Origin: JAVVEH01 sp032251435
GTDB taxonomy: Bacteria > Verrucomicrobiota > Lentisphaeria > Oligosphaerales > MVZH01
Length of the DNA stretch: 25,102 bases
NCBI GenBank assembly: GCA_032251435.1
Contig: JAVVEH010000055.1
Coordinates: 1-25,102, forward strand
Direction: 5' to 3'
The translations under genes were made by a program, and so were the position numbers. The notes beneath the pieces are model-generated. The model was given only the letters and a program-made list of their open reading frames with translations, had not been told where the DNA came from and did no database searches. Each line of letters opens with the position of its first letter. Within the stretch, counting starts at the first letter, position 1. Below are positions 15,062 through 24,024 of the stretch, piece after piece.

Positions 15062-16834
15062 GTGAAACCACACCCTGAGACATCCGCGGGAATGGCCACC
15101 CAGTTTTCCCGTCTGCGGCCCTTGTTTCACGCCTATCGGCGGCGCTTGCTTATGGCGGTGTGCGGGGTGGCGCTGTTTAACGTGATCGCCGTGTCACCCC
15201 CGCTGATCTTCCGGTATTTGATTGACCATGTCGTCACCGTGGCCGACTGGGCCCGCCTGCCGTTTATCATCGCCTTGTACGCGCTGGCCCCGATTCTATC
15301 CCAAGTGCTGCAATTTTTCAACGCCTTGAACATCGTGAATGTCGGGCAACGGCTGGTCGCCGACTTGCGGACCCGGATGTACCGTCTCAGCCTGCGTCTC
15401 GGTATGACCTTCCATGGCGAGACACCGGCGGGGGAGCTGGTCAACCGGGTGATGGGCGATGTCGGCGTGGTCCAGCAATTGCTCAACGCTCAGACGATAC
15501 AACTGTTCGGGGATGTGATCGTGTTCGCCGTGTCGCTGATTGTGGCCTTCACCATCAACGCGGTTCTGGCGACACTGCTGGTGGTTGTCGTGGCGCTTTA
15601 TGTCACCGTTTACCACTATTTTTCTTCCCGCATACAGGCCTCCACCCACTCCATGCGGGAGGTGAATGACTTACTGGTCGGGCGGCTTCAGGAGACCTTG
15701 ACCGGGGTCCGGCACGTGCGGATATTCACCCGCGAAACCCGGGAGCGGGAGCTTTACCTGGAACGGGCGCAAACCGGCCTCAAACATGGGCTCGCCAGCG
15801 GGTTGAACACCGTCGGTCTCAGCGCCAGTTGCAATGTGATCGCCGGGTATGGATCCACTGTGATTTACGCTTTGGCGGGATGGTATGTGCTTCGGGAAAA
15901 AATGACCCTCGGAGAACTGCTGGCGCTCAACACCTACGTATGGATGGCGCTCACCCCCGCCCTCCGCTTGACATCATTCGCCGGGCAGTTCGCTCAAATA
16001 CGCGTGTCTCTCGACCGCGTTTTCAGCGTGCTCTCACAGCGCCCCGACGTGGCGTCGGCGCCTGACGCGCCGGATATTGTTCTCCGCCACGGACAGGTTG
16101 ACTTTTCCCAAATGAGCTTTGGCTACGCGCCTGACAAACCGCTCTTTCAGCAGTTTAATCTGGCGGTGCCCGCCGGGGCGTCCGTCGCTCTTGTCGGCCA
16201 TACCGGGTGCGGGAAAACCACGCTGGTGTCGTTGCTGATGCGGTTGTGGGACGTCGACGACGGTGAGATCAGCATTGACGGCCAGAACATCCGCGCTGTC
16301 AGCTTGAGCAGCCTGCGCGACTTGTTCGGAGTTGTTCAACAGCAGCCGGTTATTTTTGAGGGCACGGTGGCGGAGAATATCGCCTACGGGAAACCCGGGG
16401 CGTCGCGGGATGAGATTGAGCAAGCCGCCCAGGCGGGCGAGGTGACGCAATTCGCCGATCGGCTTCCGGACGGGCTGGACACCCGGCTGGGAACCTACGG
16501 CATCCAGCTTTCTGTCGGGCAGAAACAACGGGTGAGCATCGCCCGGGCCCTGTTGAAAAAACCGGCCATTCTCATTATGGACGAGGCCACCAGCGCCATT
16601 GACAGTGAAGCGGAAGCGGCGATTCAACGGGCGATTGAACGGGCCATGCGGCAATGCACCAGCTTTGTGGTCGCCCATCGGCTGTCCACGATCGTTGGAG
16701 CGGATATCATTGTGGTGCTTGACAAGGGAAAAATCGCCGAAAAAGGCAGTCACCAGGACCTGGTGAAAAACGCGGGGGGAATCTACAAGGGGCTCTACGA
16801 CGAACTGTGCAAAAGCGGGGAGGGCGGCGCATGA
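15062..16834 (+). CDS. ABC exporter half-transporter, canonical ATP-site subunit
   Basis: A 590-residue half-transporter: six membrane helices (about residues 25-315) followed by an ATPase domain. Walker A is GHTGCGKTT, the Q loop is VVQQQP, Walker B is ILIMDEATS with catalytic Glu508, and the switch His539 lies in VAHRLST. The signature motif is altered to LSVGQ (Leu483-Gln487; Val485 in place of Gly). The GTG start at 15062 is taken from the longest frame; ATG 15092 is a realistic alternative. The downstream gene overlaps by four bases and encodes a matching half with a degenerate ATPase, so the pair should form a heterodimer. The substrate is unknown; MsbA-like lipid or drug export is possible. 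Confidence 0.92.
   Translation: MKPHPETSAGMATQFSRLRPLFHAYRRRLLMAVCGVALFNVIAVSPPLIFRYLIDHVVTVADWARLPFIIALYALAPILSQVLQFFNALNIVNVGQRLVADLRTRMYRLSLRLGMTFHGETPAGELVNRVMGDVGVVQQLLNAQTIQLFGDVIVFAVSLIVAFTINAVLATLLVVVVALYVTVYHYFSSRIQASTHSMREVNDLLVGRLQETLTGVRHVRIFTRETRERELYLERAQTGLKHGLASGLNTVGLSASCNVIAGYGSTVIYALAGWYVLREKMTLGELLALNTYVWMALTPALRLTSFAGQFAQIRVSLDRVFSVLSQRPDVASAPDAPDIVLRHGQVDFSQMSFGYAPDKPLFQQFNLAVPAGASVALVGHTGCGKTTLVSLLMRLWDVDDGEISIDGQNIRAVSLSSLRDLFGVVQQQPVIFEGTVAENIAYGKPGASRDEIEQAAQAGEVTQFADRLPDGLDTRLGTYGIQLSVGQKQRVSIARALLKKPAILIMDEATSAIDSEAEAAIQRAIERAMRQCTSFVVAHRLSTIVGADIIVVLDKGKIAEKGSHQDLVKNAGGIYKGLYDELCKSGEGGA
16817..16823 (+). promoter_or_regulatory. Ribosome binding site of second ABC gene
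   Basis: GGGGAGG lies seven bases before ATG 16831, inside the end of the first ABC gene. It supports ATG 16831 over the upstream in-frame GTG at 16807. Confidence 0.65.
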
Positions 16835-18720
16835 GTCGTCGGCGTCAAAAAAGAGAACAACGGCTTCAGGCCATCATCAACCGGGCGTTGGCCGATACCC
16901 AGGAATCGGCCGGGGCGTCCGTGGGTGACGCCGGCCGCCTGATCCGGGTTTACTTCAAACCCCACGCCGGCCGCGCCGCCCTGGTCGCTGTTTCTCTGGT
17001 AATATGGGCGGCGGTGCCCTACTTTTTCGCCTTTACCCAACGGTATATGATTGACGACGTTCTCGGGATCGGGGCCAGCCTGGCGCGCGGGAGTCGGGAC
17101 ATGCTGATACCGGGCTTGTGGTTTGTTTTCTGGGCCAATATGGGCCTGCACTCCATTAATCTGTTGTGCCACAGCATCACCTCCTACCTGACCTTGCACA
17201 TTGGCATGGGTATCGCCATCCGCTTCAGGGAAGAGATTTACACGAAGTTAAACGCTTTGGAGTTATCCTTTTTTGACCGCACGCAAACGGGCCGGATCAT
17301 CGCCCGGATCCAGTCGGATGTGGCCAATGTCCAGAACGCCATTCAATCCCACCTCGGCCCGGTCCTTATCGAACCGGTAAAGCTGGTCGCGGGCACGGCC
17401 GTGCTGCTGTGGCTGAACTGGCGGCTGGCCTTGATTGTGGTGTGTGTGTCTCCTGTTTACGCCGGTGTTTTTCTCTTCTTGAGACCGCGTATCCGCCGCG
17501 TCGGCATCGCCCAAAGCCGCCTGCATTCCCGCATTTACGGGTTGGCCACGGAACGATTGTCGTCCATCCTGCTGGTCAAAGTGTTTGGTCAGGAACGTCG
17601 GGAGCTCGGGCGCTTTTCCCGGTTGGTTCATGACGGTGTGCGGGTGACCAAGCGGCAGACGGCCTATAATCAAAGCCTGTCGCTGCTGGCGGGCGTGATT
17701 TCCGGGGGCGCCACGGCGGTGATTCTGTGGGTTGGATTGACGGCTGTCCGTCGCGGCGACCCGGATGTCTCGCTCGGGAAGGTCATCATTTTTGTGCAGT
17801 TGACGCAACAGGTCTTCGCGCCCATCCAGGTGTTGACCTCGCTGGGCGGTGTCATCCAGACCACCTTTGTCTCTCTGCGCCGTGTGTTCGCCCTTCTGGA
17901 CGAAAACACCCGGATGATTCCCGGCCGGATTCGTCTGACCGGAATGAAGGGGAAACTTGATTTTGCCGATGTCACCTTCCACTATCCGTCATTGCCAACC
18001 CCGGCTTTGGTGAATGTCAGTCTCACTGTGAAGCCGGGTGAGAAAGTCGCGGTGATGGGTCCCTCCGGCGGCGGCAAAAGCTCCTTGTTCTATCTGCTGC
18101 TGCGTTTTCATGATCCGCAACAGGGAATCATCCGGGTTGGCGGGGTGGATGTCCCCGACGCGGATCTCGCGTCACTCCGCCGCCACGTCCGGTTGGTTCA
18201 GCAGGAGCCATTTGTCTTTTCCGGCACTATCGCCCAGAATATGACCTACGGGGCTCCGGAAGCCACCGAAAAACAAATGGTGACCGCCGCCAAGCAGGCC
18301 GAGTTACATGATTTCGTGATGGGTCTGCCGGAGCGCTACGACACGATGATCGGCGAAAACGGCATGGGTCTTTCCGGGGGCCAAAAACAGCGGCTGGCCC
18401 TGGCCACCGCTCTGTTGACCAACCCCGAAGTCTTACTGCTGGACGATGTGACCAGCGCGCTGGACGCCGGAACAGAAGCCAAAATCCGGGCGACATTGCT
18501 GGAATGTCTGAAAGGACGAACCAGTCTGATTGTCACGCAGCGGATCAGTACAGCCATGGAGTGTGACCGGGTGATTGTCTTGGAAAATGGCCGGATCACT
18601 CAAGTTGGCACCCACGAACAACTCGCCGGGGAAGAGGGATTTTACCAGCGGATCCTCACCCAACAGAATCTGGACAAACCCCCGTCCGCGCGACCGGGTG
18701 GCCGCCCCTCTGCTGATTGA
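16831..18720 (+). CDS. ABC exporter half-transporter, degenerate ATP-site subunit
   Basis: A 629-residue partner of the preceding half-transporter, with an extra basic N-terminal segment (MSRRRQKREQR), six membrane helices and an ATPase domain. Walker A GPSGGGKSS and signature LSGGQ are normal, but the Walker B glutamate is Asp539 (LLLLDDVTSALD) and the switch histidine is Gln570 (VTQRIST). The same Asp and Gln substitutions are known from degenerate subunits of heterodimeric exporters such as TM287/288. In the dimer, the site built from this Walker A/B and the LSVGQ of the partner would bind ATP but hydrolyse it poorly, while the other site is canonical. The start overlaps the upstream stop as ATGA, so the two subunits are made together. 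Confidence 0.92.
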   Translation: MSRRRQKREQRLQAIINRALADTQESAGASVGDAGRLIRVYFKPHAGRAALVAVSLVIWAAVPYFFAFTQRYMIDDVLGIGASLARGSRDMLIPGLWFVFWANMGLHSINLLCHSITSYLTLHIGMGIAIRFREEIYTKLNALELSFFDRTQTGRIIARIQSDVANVQNAIQSHLGPVLIEPVKLVAGTAVLLWLNWRLALIVVCVSPVYAGVFLFLRPRIRRVGIAQSRLHSRIYGLATERLSSILLVKVFGQERRELGRFSRLVHDGVRVTKRQTAYNQSLSLLAGVISGGATAVILWVGLTAVRRGDPDVSLGKVIIFVQLTQQVFAPIQVLTSLGGVIQTTFVSLRRVFALLDENTRMIPGRIRLTGMKGKLDFADVTFHYPSLPTPALVNVSLTVKPGEKVAVMGPSGGGKSSLFYLLLRFHDPQQGIIRVGGVDVPDADLASLRRHVRLVQQEPFVFSGTIAQNMTYGAPEATEKQMVTAAKQAELHDFVMGLPERYDTMIGENGMGLSGGQKQRLALATALLTNPEVLLLDDVTSALDAGTEAKIRATLLECLKGRTSLIVTQRISTAMECDRVIVLENGRITQVGTHEQLAGEEGFYQRILTQQNLDKPPSARPGGRPSAD

Positions 18721-18909
18721 GCATCTATCCGAAGACGGACACTGGGACAATCCTCCCGAATGGGTTGATATTTTGAAGGCGGTTTCCCGTGTTAGCTTTT
18801 ATCCGTTTGAGTTTACTTGTTCTGTCAGCCCGTCGGCCTGAAAATAGAGGCTTTTAGAACAGAACCGACTTCAACCGGGCGGCCGTTGCTCAAAACCAGT
18901 GAACCCCCC

Positions 18910-21861
18910 ATGACTTTCCTTTCTTTAAACTCGGTCCAAAGAGAGCTTCTCGGCTGGTTTTGCCGCATGCTTTTGTGGATCTGGATTCCGCTTGTTCTGC
19001 TCGGAATCGTCGTGCGGACGCACCGCCCTCAGGTCTCTCCGCTGGAACAGAAACTGCTCCGTGACAAGCTGGTTTTGGTTCCTTGCGGCCGACGCGTTTT
19101 CACGCCTGGAGAGCCCAGGGCCGCCGGCCGGATAACGGTGGCGCCGGCCGAAATCCTCAAAACGCATCAGCTCTATGTTCGCTCCACGGTCGACCCTGAT
19201 TCCTCTCTCTTGATAGACCGGGCCGGGGTGATTTATTATCAAAACCAGCCGACGGGTGAGATACAAGACTTTTTCGAATTGATCGAGACCGATGAAAATG
19301 TCGTGATTCAAGCCGGCGGGCGGATCTTCGCCTTTCCCGCGGCCACCAGTGACCTGTTCTGGGCATGTCGAACGGCCTCTTTGCCCCCTGTTGAGCCCGT
19401 TCCTTTGCCGTTGATTCAACTGTCGGACGGGTTTATGCGGACTCAACTGGAGGCTGACGGTTGCCGTCTGCGGCGCGGGCAGTGGGAGCTGGCCCAACAC
19501 GGGGGTGGAATGGCGACAACGGAGTATGAAAGCCACAGTTATGATTTCCGGCGGGCGGTCAATCCATTCAGCCTTCACGGTCAGAATTTCGGCAGTCTGG
19601 CTTACGGTGACACCGACTGGTTCAACTACCACGCCCAGGCAAGTTTTTACTTCGGTGTTCCCCGTACGGGGGAAATCACTGATCAGGTGACGGTTCCGGT
19701 GGATACCGACATGCTGGTGGCGCAGGGGGATCCGACGGGAATGGAAGTCGCCTTCGGCTGGCGGGGAAAAGCCCGGGCTTTTCAATTGCTGACCCGGAAG
19801 CGGGGCGGCGAGTGGTCGGTGCTGGCCAGCCGCGCGGGAAAACGGCCGCCGTTGACCAACTGGATGACGGTCGGCCTACAGGTGAAAAGCGGATTGACGG
19901 CCGAAGGTTTTCTGGATGGTGAAAAGGTGCTCAGCGCCCCGGCGCCGGGGCTCATCCGGGGCGGTTTCACCATTGAATCCGGCAAAGCCCCCGTTGAGTG
20001 CGACGACATTGCCGCCTGGTCGCTGCCGCGGCCACCCGAACCGGGGACCCCGTTAATGACCATCAGCACCGGCTTCGGCGAGAAGAAGAAGAAAGAGAAA
20101 TCCGATCCGGATGAATTCGACCATTGGGCCAGAGGCGGTGACACGTTTTTTCAAAAACGCCTGATCGTGAAAGGGATACCCGCGCTGGGCATGATCACGT
20201 CCTTGCCGCTTGTGGGAGATTTCAGCCTGGAAACCAAACCGGCGGCGGAAGACGGATCCCTGTTTCCAGAGGGCGTGTATGATTTTCTGCTGCTGCCGGG
20301 TGGATTTTCTGTTCTTGATCAACTGAAGAAACCGTCCTTGGCGAAAGCCAGCTTTATTTACCGGGATTCCCGCTGGTTTCCGGTGTCCCCGGCCGCGGAC
20401 TCCGCGTTTGCTGGTGATCTGCCCGTTTTGCGGCTGGCCCGTTCCCAGGCGACAGGCATGGCCCTGGCTTTGCGGGTGAATGATCAATGGCGGTCTCTTT
20501 CCGACCCCGTCACGGGCCCGGTTTTTCTGGTGATATCCCGCCGTATGGAAGATTCCCGAACGACCTATCCGCACTCCCGTCACTTCACCATTCGCAGCCC
20601 CAATGTGGTTCACGAATTCTTTGAGCATTCACCCACCGAGTGGCGCTGGATCGAGGGGGCTTTCCGCATGGCCAGCCGCTGGGCCTGCCAACCGGAATGG
20701 AATTTTATGGCCTGTGGCGGAACCGGCGCGCCCTTCATGAGCAGCCGGAAAACATTTCATGGCGACCAGACACACCAGTATTTCATGTCGCTCCGTCCGG
20801 TGATGCCCTACGACGCGGGCGACACGACGTTCCAGTATTCGGTCGATGATGACCGGAGGGATCGTTTCCGCGAGCTTCACAATAACCAAGGATGGTATGT
20901 TAAACATGATTTGAATTTTTCTTTCTGCGGCGATGGTGTCAATCCACTTTCGGGGTATGCCGTTGTCTTCGGCGGACATGACAACCGGGAAACCCTGTTG
21001 CTGCGCCGGGGCCAAGTGGTGTCCCGGACAACCGATCCGGCGCATCTTTTCAGTGGAGAATGGGGCATCAGAGCGGTGCATTGGAAGTGGTGGGAATTTA
21101 CCGTCCAGCGCTACGGAAACCGGATCCAGGTCTTCCTCAATGGGGATCCGCTCTTTGACTACACGGATCCTGATCCCTTGGCGGGCGGACATATCGGATT
21201 TTTCACCGTGCGCGGGGGGTTCGCTCTGGCCCGGGTCACGTCCCAAGCCGAAAAAATGGGTCATGTGAACGACCTGCTTTACGTCGCTGATGATGCCCAG
21301 TCCTGCTGGAAACCGCTGATTACCGACAGCGTGGAGATCAGCCCGGTGGCGGGACAGGGCGCCCGGTGGCGGGTGGCCGCGGCCGCCGGCGCTGGATTTC
21401 AAGCTGTCCGGTATCGCCCGGACCGGCCGGTTGATCTGTCGAAAACACCGATTTTGACCTTGCCCTTTAAGCCGGAAGAGACGAAAAACGTTCACGTGTT
21501 CATGACGATTTCAGGGCGCTCTTATATGGTTCAGGCGCGGGGAGCGACAACCAAGATGAAATCCTTATTGACTCCTCAATATGAAAAGGGGGAATGCTTT
21601 CGAATTCCGGAGATAAGTCCATCGATACTGGAACGGCGGATGATTCTCGGCGGCGACGACTGCCGGGATGGCGTGCTCACGATCAACCTCGCCGAAGCGG
21701 TGATGAAACGGGACGGCCCCCCCGGTGAAATGATCTTGACAGATATAACCATCGGCAACACCAGTAACGAGGATTATCTTCTCGCCGGCAACGGCAACCC
21801 GGCCGGCGGCGCCTTTACCGTGGGTGTCCCGGAATTTTCAGCTCGGCCCGATGCTGAGTGA
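18910..21861 (+). CDS. Membrane-anchored protein with three LamG-like modules
   Basis: A 983-residue protein I cannot name. A short cytoplasmic end is followed by one membrane helix (about residues 15-36, LLWIWIPLVLLGIVV), so the rest should face the periplasm. Three beta-sandwich regions follow, at about 170-375, 410-590 and 600-815, with concanavalin A-like/LamG or DUF1080-like traits: SGYAVVFGGHDNRETLLLRR, WEFTVQRYGNRIQVFLNGD and FDYTDPDPLAGGHIGFFTV in the third; WMTVGLQVKSGLTAEGFLDG in the first. Modules 1 and 3 open alike (FMR...GQWEL..GGG and FRM...PEWNF..CGG). A lysine-rich linker (about 391-398) joins modules 1 and 2. The C-terminal 170 residues look like a further CBM-type sandwich. 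ATG 18910 is preferred over TTG 18817 because the helix then lies near the N-terminus. No catalytic residues are recognised; glycan binding is likely. Confidence 0.72.
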   Translation: MTFLSLNSVQRELLGWFCRMLLWIWIPLVLLGIVVRTHRPQVSPLEQKLLRDKLVLVPCGRRVFTPGEPRAAGRITVAPAEILKTHQLYVRSTVDPDSSLLIDRAGVIYYQNQPTGEIQDFFELIETDENVVIQAGGRIFAFPAATSDLFWACRTASLPPVEPVPLPLIQLSDGFMRTQLEADGCRLRRGQWELAQHGGGMATTEYESHSYDFRRAVNPFSLHGQNFGSLAYGDTDWFNYHAQASFYFGVPRTGEITDQVTVPVDTDMLVAQGDPTGMEVAFGWRGKARAFQLLTRKRGGEWSVLASRAGKRPPLTNWMTVGLQVKSGLTAEGFLDGEKVLSAPAPGLIRGGFTIESGKAPVECDDIAAWSLPRPPEPGTPLMTISTGFGEKKKKEKSDPDEFDHWARGGDTFFQKRLIVKGIPALGMITSLPLVGDFSLETKPAAEDGSLFPEGVYDFLLLPGGFSVLDQLKKPSLAKASFIYRDSRWFPVSPAADSAFAGDLPVLRLARSQATGMALALRVNDQWRSLSDPVTGPVFLVISRRMEDSRTTYPHSRHFTIRSPNVVHEFFEHSPTEWRWIEGAFRMASRWACQPEWNFMACGGTGAPFMSSRKTFHGDQTHQYFMSLRPVMPYDAGDTTFQYSVDDDRRDRFRELHNNQGWYVKHDLNFSFCGDGVNPLSGYAVVFGGHDNRETLLLRRGQVVSRTTDPAHLFSGEWGIRAVHWKWWEFTVQRYGNRIQVFLNGDPLFDYTDPDPLAGGHIGFFTVRGGFALARVTSQAEKMGHVNDLLYVADDAQSCWKPLITDSVEISPVAGQGARWRVAAAAGAGFQAVRYRPDRPVDLSKTPILTLPFKPEETKNVHVFMTISGRSYMVQARGATTKMKSLLTPQYEKGECFRIPEISPSILERRMILGGDDCRDGVLTINLAEAVMKRDGPPGEMILTDITIGNTSNEDYLLAGNGNPAGGAFTVGVPEFSARPDAE

Positions 21862-21868
21862 TCTGAAC

Positions 21869-21916
21869 AGCGCATAAAACAATCATCGCCACCCCTATGG
21901 GATGGCTCAATGCGCT
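21869..21916 (+). promoter_or_regulatory. Nested hairpin between the LamG-like and ligase genes
   Basis: AGCGCAT (21869-21875) pairs with ATGCGCT (21910-21916) and encloses an inner stem in which GCCA (21888-21891) and CCC (21893-21895) pair with GGG (21899-21901) and TGGC (21903-21906) around a TAT loop, with one C/A mismatch. It occupies most of the 80-base gap, and TTTATCTC follows. It could be a weak terminator or control element; the ligase start codon is 26 bases further. Confidence 0.55.
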
Positions 21917-21941
21917 TTATCTCAAAACCATCTGAAATTCT

Positions 21942-23888
21942 ATGAATGCGCGCAATTCTCAGGTTCCCCTCCCCTCATCATCCACGGCGGTTCCCCATGC
22001 GGCAAGCGACCCGCTGGACTTGGGGGTTGTCCCAGCCACTGACCCCGGGCGGAATGGCGACCGTCTCAGCCTGGGTATTGTCGCCGGCGCGCTTCTGGTT
22101 TGCTTGTGTCAGGTCGGGATCGGGGCCCGGTACAGCGCGACCGGCGAACAGTTGGGCATGGCGGTGCCGGTTTCCACAGTCGCTCTCTTTGCCGCCTTGG
22201 GAGTTCAGGGTGTCCGGCGAAAACTGCCGGCGCTTCCAACACTTTCCCCATGGGTGCCGTTATTTCTTATTTTCACCAGCGCCGGTGTTCTGGCCAGTCA
22301 ACGGGCCGGGCTGAAGCTGACGGTCAAAGAGTTGTTTCAGCTTGTGGAAATTGTGGTCATCATGCCCTGGCTGGCGCAATCTCTGCCAAAAGATGAGCGG
22401 AAATCTTTGTTAACGCTTCTGGGTTTTACCTGTCCTCTGATGTTGCTCCTACTGGCGACTGGACTCAACGCGCATCCTTGGATAAGACTAAGCAATGTCA
22501 AGGCGTCCGTATTCGCGGTTGCGTCCTTGCCGATGCTGGTCGGCTGGGTCGGGGGCCTGTTTCGCCAGGCGGCGGGTTGTGGCACCACCATCTGGAGAAC
22601 CCCGCGCGCGACGGTCCTCGCCAGCGCCGGTTTAATCGCTGTGAATGTCGGCGCCGGCGAGGTCTTCGCTTCGGGCGGGTTATTGCTGGTCTGGGTGTTT
22701 TTGATGGCGATATCAGTTTGGTGCCTGCTTCCCGAAAAGCGAGTGGGAGTCGCCATCATTGGGATTGGCGCCGCGTTGCTGGTGACGGTTTCCATTCTCC
22801 TGCCCGGACCATCGGCCTGGCATTCATTGCATTCCCGCTATGACGATACCCATCCCACCCGGACGGCTCTGGAAGCCCAGGCGGCCTGGCGGGGGCCGCG
22901 GCACCTGCCCCTTGGCGGGGGGCTAGGGACCTATAAAGCGAGTATCAACCGCCTCAAACTTTTTGATTCCCGCACGCCCCATCCCGACGACCTTAAAGTG
23001 ATGGAAAATTCAACCAATCAGTATCTTCTGACTCTGGTGGAGTCCGGGTTGCCGGCGGCCGTTGTTCTGTTTGTTCTACTGGCCATCAACAGCTTTTATT
23101 CATTGCGCGGACCGCGAACAGGAAACGCGGAAAGTGAGGACGGGCGACAGCCGGACAAAGACTTTCCCGAAAACACGGCTCTGTCACTGGGCTTGCTGGG
23201 ATTTGTCTGCGCGGGATTTTTCGCTGCCATATTCAGCCGCGGCAGCGGACTTTGGGCGGGCGCTTTTTTAGGGCTGACCGTTCTGGAACAGCCGATTGCC
23301 AAGCGTGTGACGCGGCTGACTGTACCGGCTGTCTACCTGGCGCTCGCTTTGGCCGCGGCTTTCATCTGGAACACGTATCGCCCCAGCGATACTGATGAAT
23401 CCCGGCTGTCTTTACTGGCCCGGCATATAATGTACAAAAGCGCTGATCATCCATTCGGCCTGGTTGTTGTTCCTGTGGAAGCGGGCGGGCGCTCCGTTGA
23501 GGGGGTTGTCTTCACCGAAGCCGAAGCGGGTGAGGCCGCCTCTCCTTTTGTGGTTATCCCCGCCGCGGATATTTCCGGGGGTCGGGTTCTCTCCTTGCCG
23601 ATGGAAGCGGAAAAAGGGGTCGGGGAAGCCAAATATCAGGTTGAGGTGCCAGCCGACGGAACTTACCGCCTTGCCGCGAAAGTCTGGTGGAGCGACGGAT
23701 GTTCAAACAGCGTCGCTTTTCAAGTGGGTTCCGAGCGGCTGATTTTAAGCAGCGGGGAGTATGGCCGCTGGCATACGCTGAAAAGTCCCCGGCTCATCAA
23801 TCTGCCAGCCGGGCCCCTGACCCTGTCCATCCTGGCAATTGAAACCGGGGTCCAAATCGATTGGTGGGAGCTGGTCCCGGTGGAATGA
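21942..23888 (+). CDS. O-antigen ligase/polymerase-like protein with C-terminal CBM-like domain
   Basis: A 648-residue membrane protein. About ten hydrophobic helices span residues 43-475. Between them a large loop (about 285-370) carries RYDDTHPTRTALEAQAAW, HLPLGGGLGTYK and NSTNQYLLTLVESGLPA, matching the Wzy_C pattern of O-antigen ligases (WaaL) and polysaccharide polymerases: a P-x-G-x-G segment followed by N-xx-Y-L and an E-S/x-G-L motif. After the last helix, about 150 residues (500-648) form a soluble beta-sandwich with YQVEVPADGTYRLAAKVWW, a CBM35/malectin-like opening, and end in IDWWELVPV. Joining such a domain to a ligase is unusual. ATG 21942 is used; Shine-Dalgarno is weak. The protein should work in the inner membrane on lipid-linked glycans, with the CBM-like part periplasmic. 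Confidence 0.78.
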   Translation: MNARNSQVPLPSSSTAVPHAASDPLDLGVVPATDPGRNGDRLSLGIVAGALLVCLCQVGIGARYSATGEQLGMAVPVSTVALFAALGVQGVRRKLPALPTLSPWVPLFLIFTSAGVLASQRAGLKLTVKELFQLVEIVVIMPWLAQSLPKDERKSLLTLLGFTCPLMLLLLATGLNAHPWIRLSNVKASVFAVASLPMLVGWVGGLFRQAAGCGTTIWRTPRATVLASAGLIAVNVGAGEVFASGGLLLVWVFLMAISVWCLLPEKRVGVAIIGIGAALLVTVSILLPGPSAWHSLHSRYDDTHPTRTALEAQAAWRGPRHLPLGGGLGTYKASINRLKLFDSRTPHPDDLKVMENSTNQYLLTLVESGLPAAVVLFVLLAINSFYSLRGPRTGNAESEDGRQPDKDFPENTALSLGLLGFVCAGFFAAIFSRGSGLWAGAFLGLTVLEQPIAKRVTRLTVPAVYLALALAAAFIWNTYRPSDTDESRLSLLARHIMYKSADHPFGLVVVPVEAGGRSVEGVVFTEAEAGEAASPFVVIPAADISGGRVLSLPMEAEKGVGEAKYQVEVPADGTYRLAAKVWWSDGCSNSVAFQVGSERLILSSGEYGRWHTLKSPRLINLPAGPLTLSILAIETGVQIDWWELVPVE

Positions 23889-23924
23889 AGCCGACTCTAA
23901 ATCCCCGATCCGGGCACTAGAACA

Positions 23925-23952
23925 CTGAGCGCTGAGTGCTGACTTACTGATT
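23925..23952. repeat. Degenerate heptamer repeat CTGAGNG
   Basis: CTGAGCG, CTGAGTG, CTGACTT and ACTGATT follow each other without gaps. Only the first two copies are close; the others have decayed. It lies in the 136-base gap between two convergent genes. Confidence 0.45.
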
Positions 23953-23972
23953 CTTAAACACGTTTCAGGGGA

Positions 23973-23991
23973 AAAGTGGTGTAACCACTTT
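23973..23991. terminator. Bidirectional hairpin between convergent genes
   Basis: AAAGTGGT (23973-23980) and ACCACTTT (23984-23991) form a perfect eight-base stem with a GTA loop. Read on the - strand, the stem is followed by TCCCC, so the run of T is short. Its place between the ends of the ligase gene (+) and integrase gene (-) suits a shared terminator. It lacks the GTTRRRY core of an integron attC site. Confidence 0.5.
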
Positions 23992-24024
23992 ACGAGCACG
24001 GCTTCAGACAGGGAAACGCTCATT

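Noticed and set aside
18721..18909. Extra gene or N-terminal extension before the LamG-like protein
   Set aside because: The open frame from TTG 18817 would place 31 residues of poor quality before the membrane helix, and no ribosome binding site supports it.
23961..24018. Hairpin region near the integrase 3' end as an attC or attI site
   Set aside because: CGTTTC (23961-23966) and GAAACG (24013-24018) and the inner stem form a palindromic layout, but the GTTRRRY/RYYYAAC core sites are missing and the position is on the wrong side for a standard attI.
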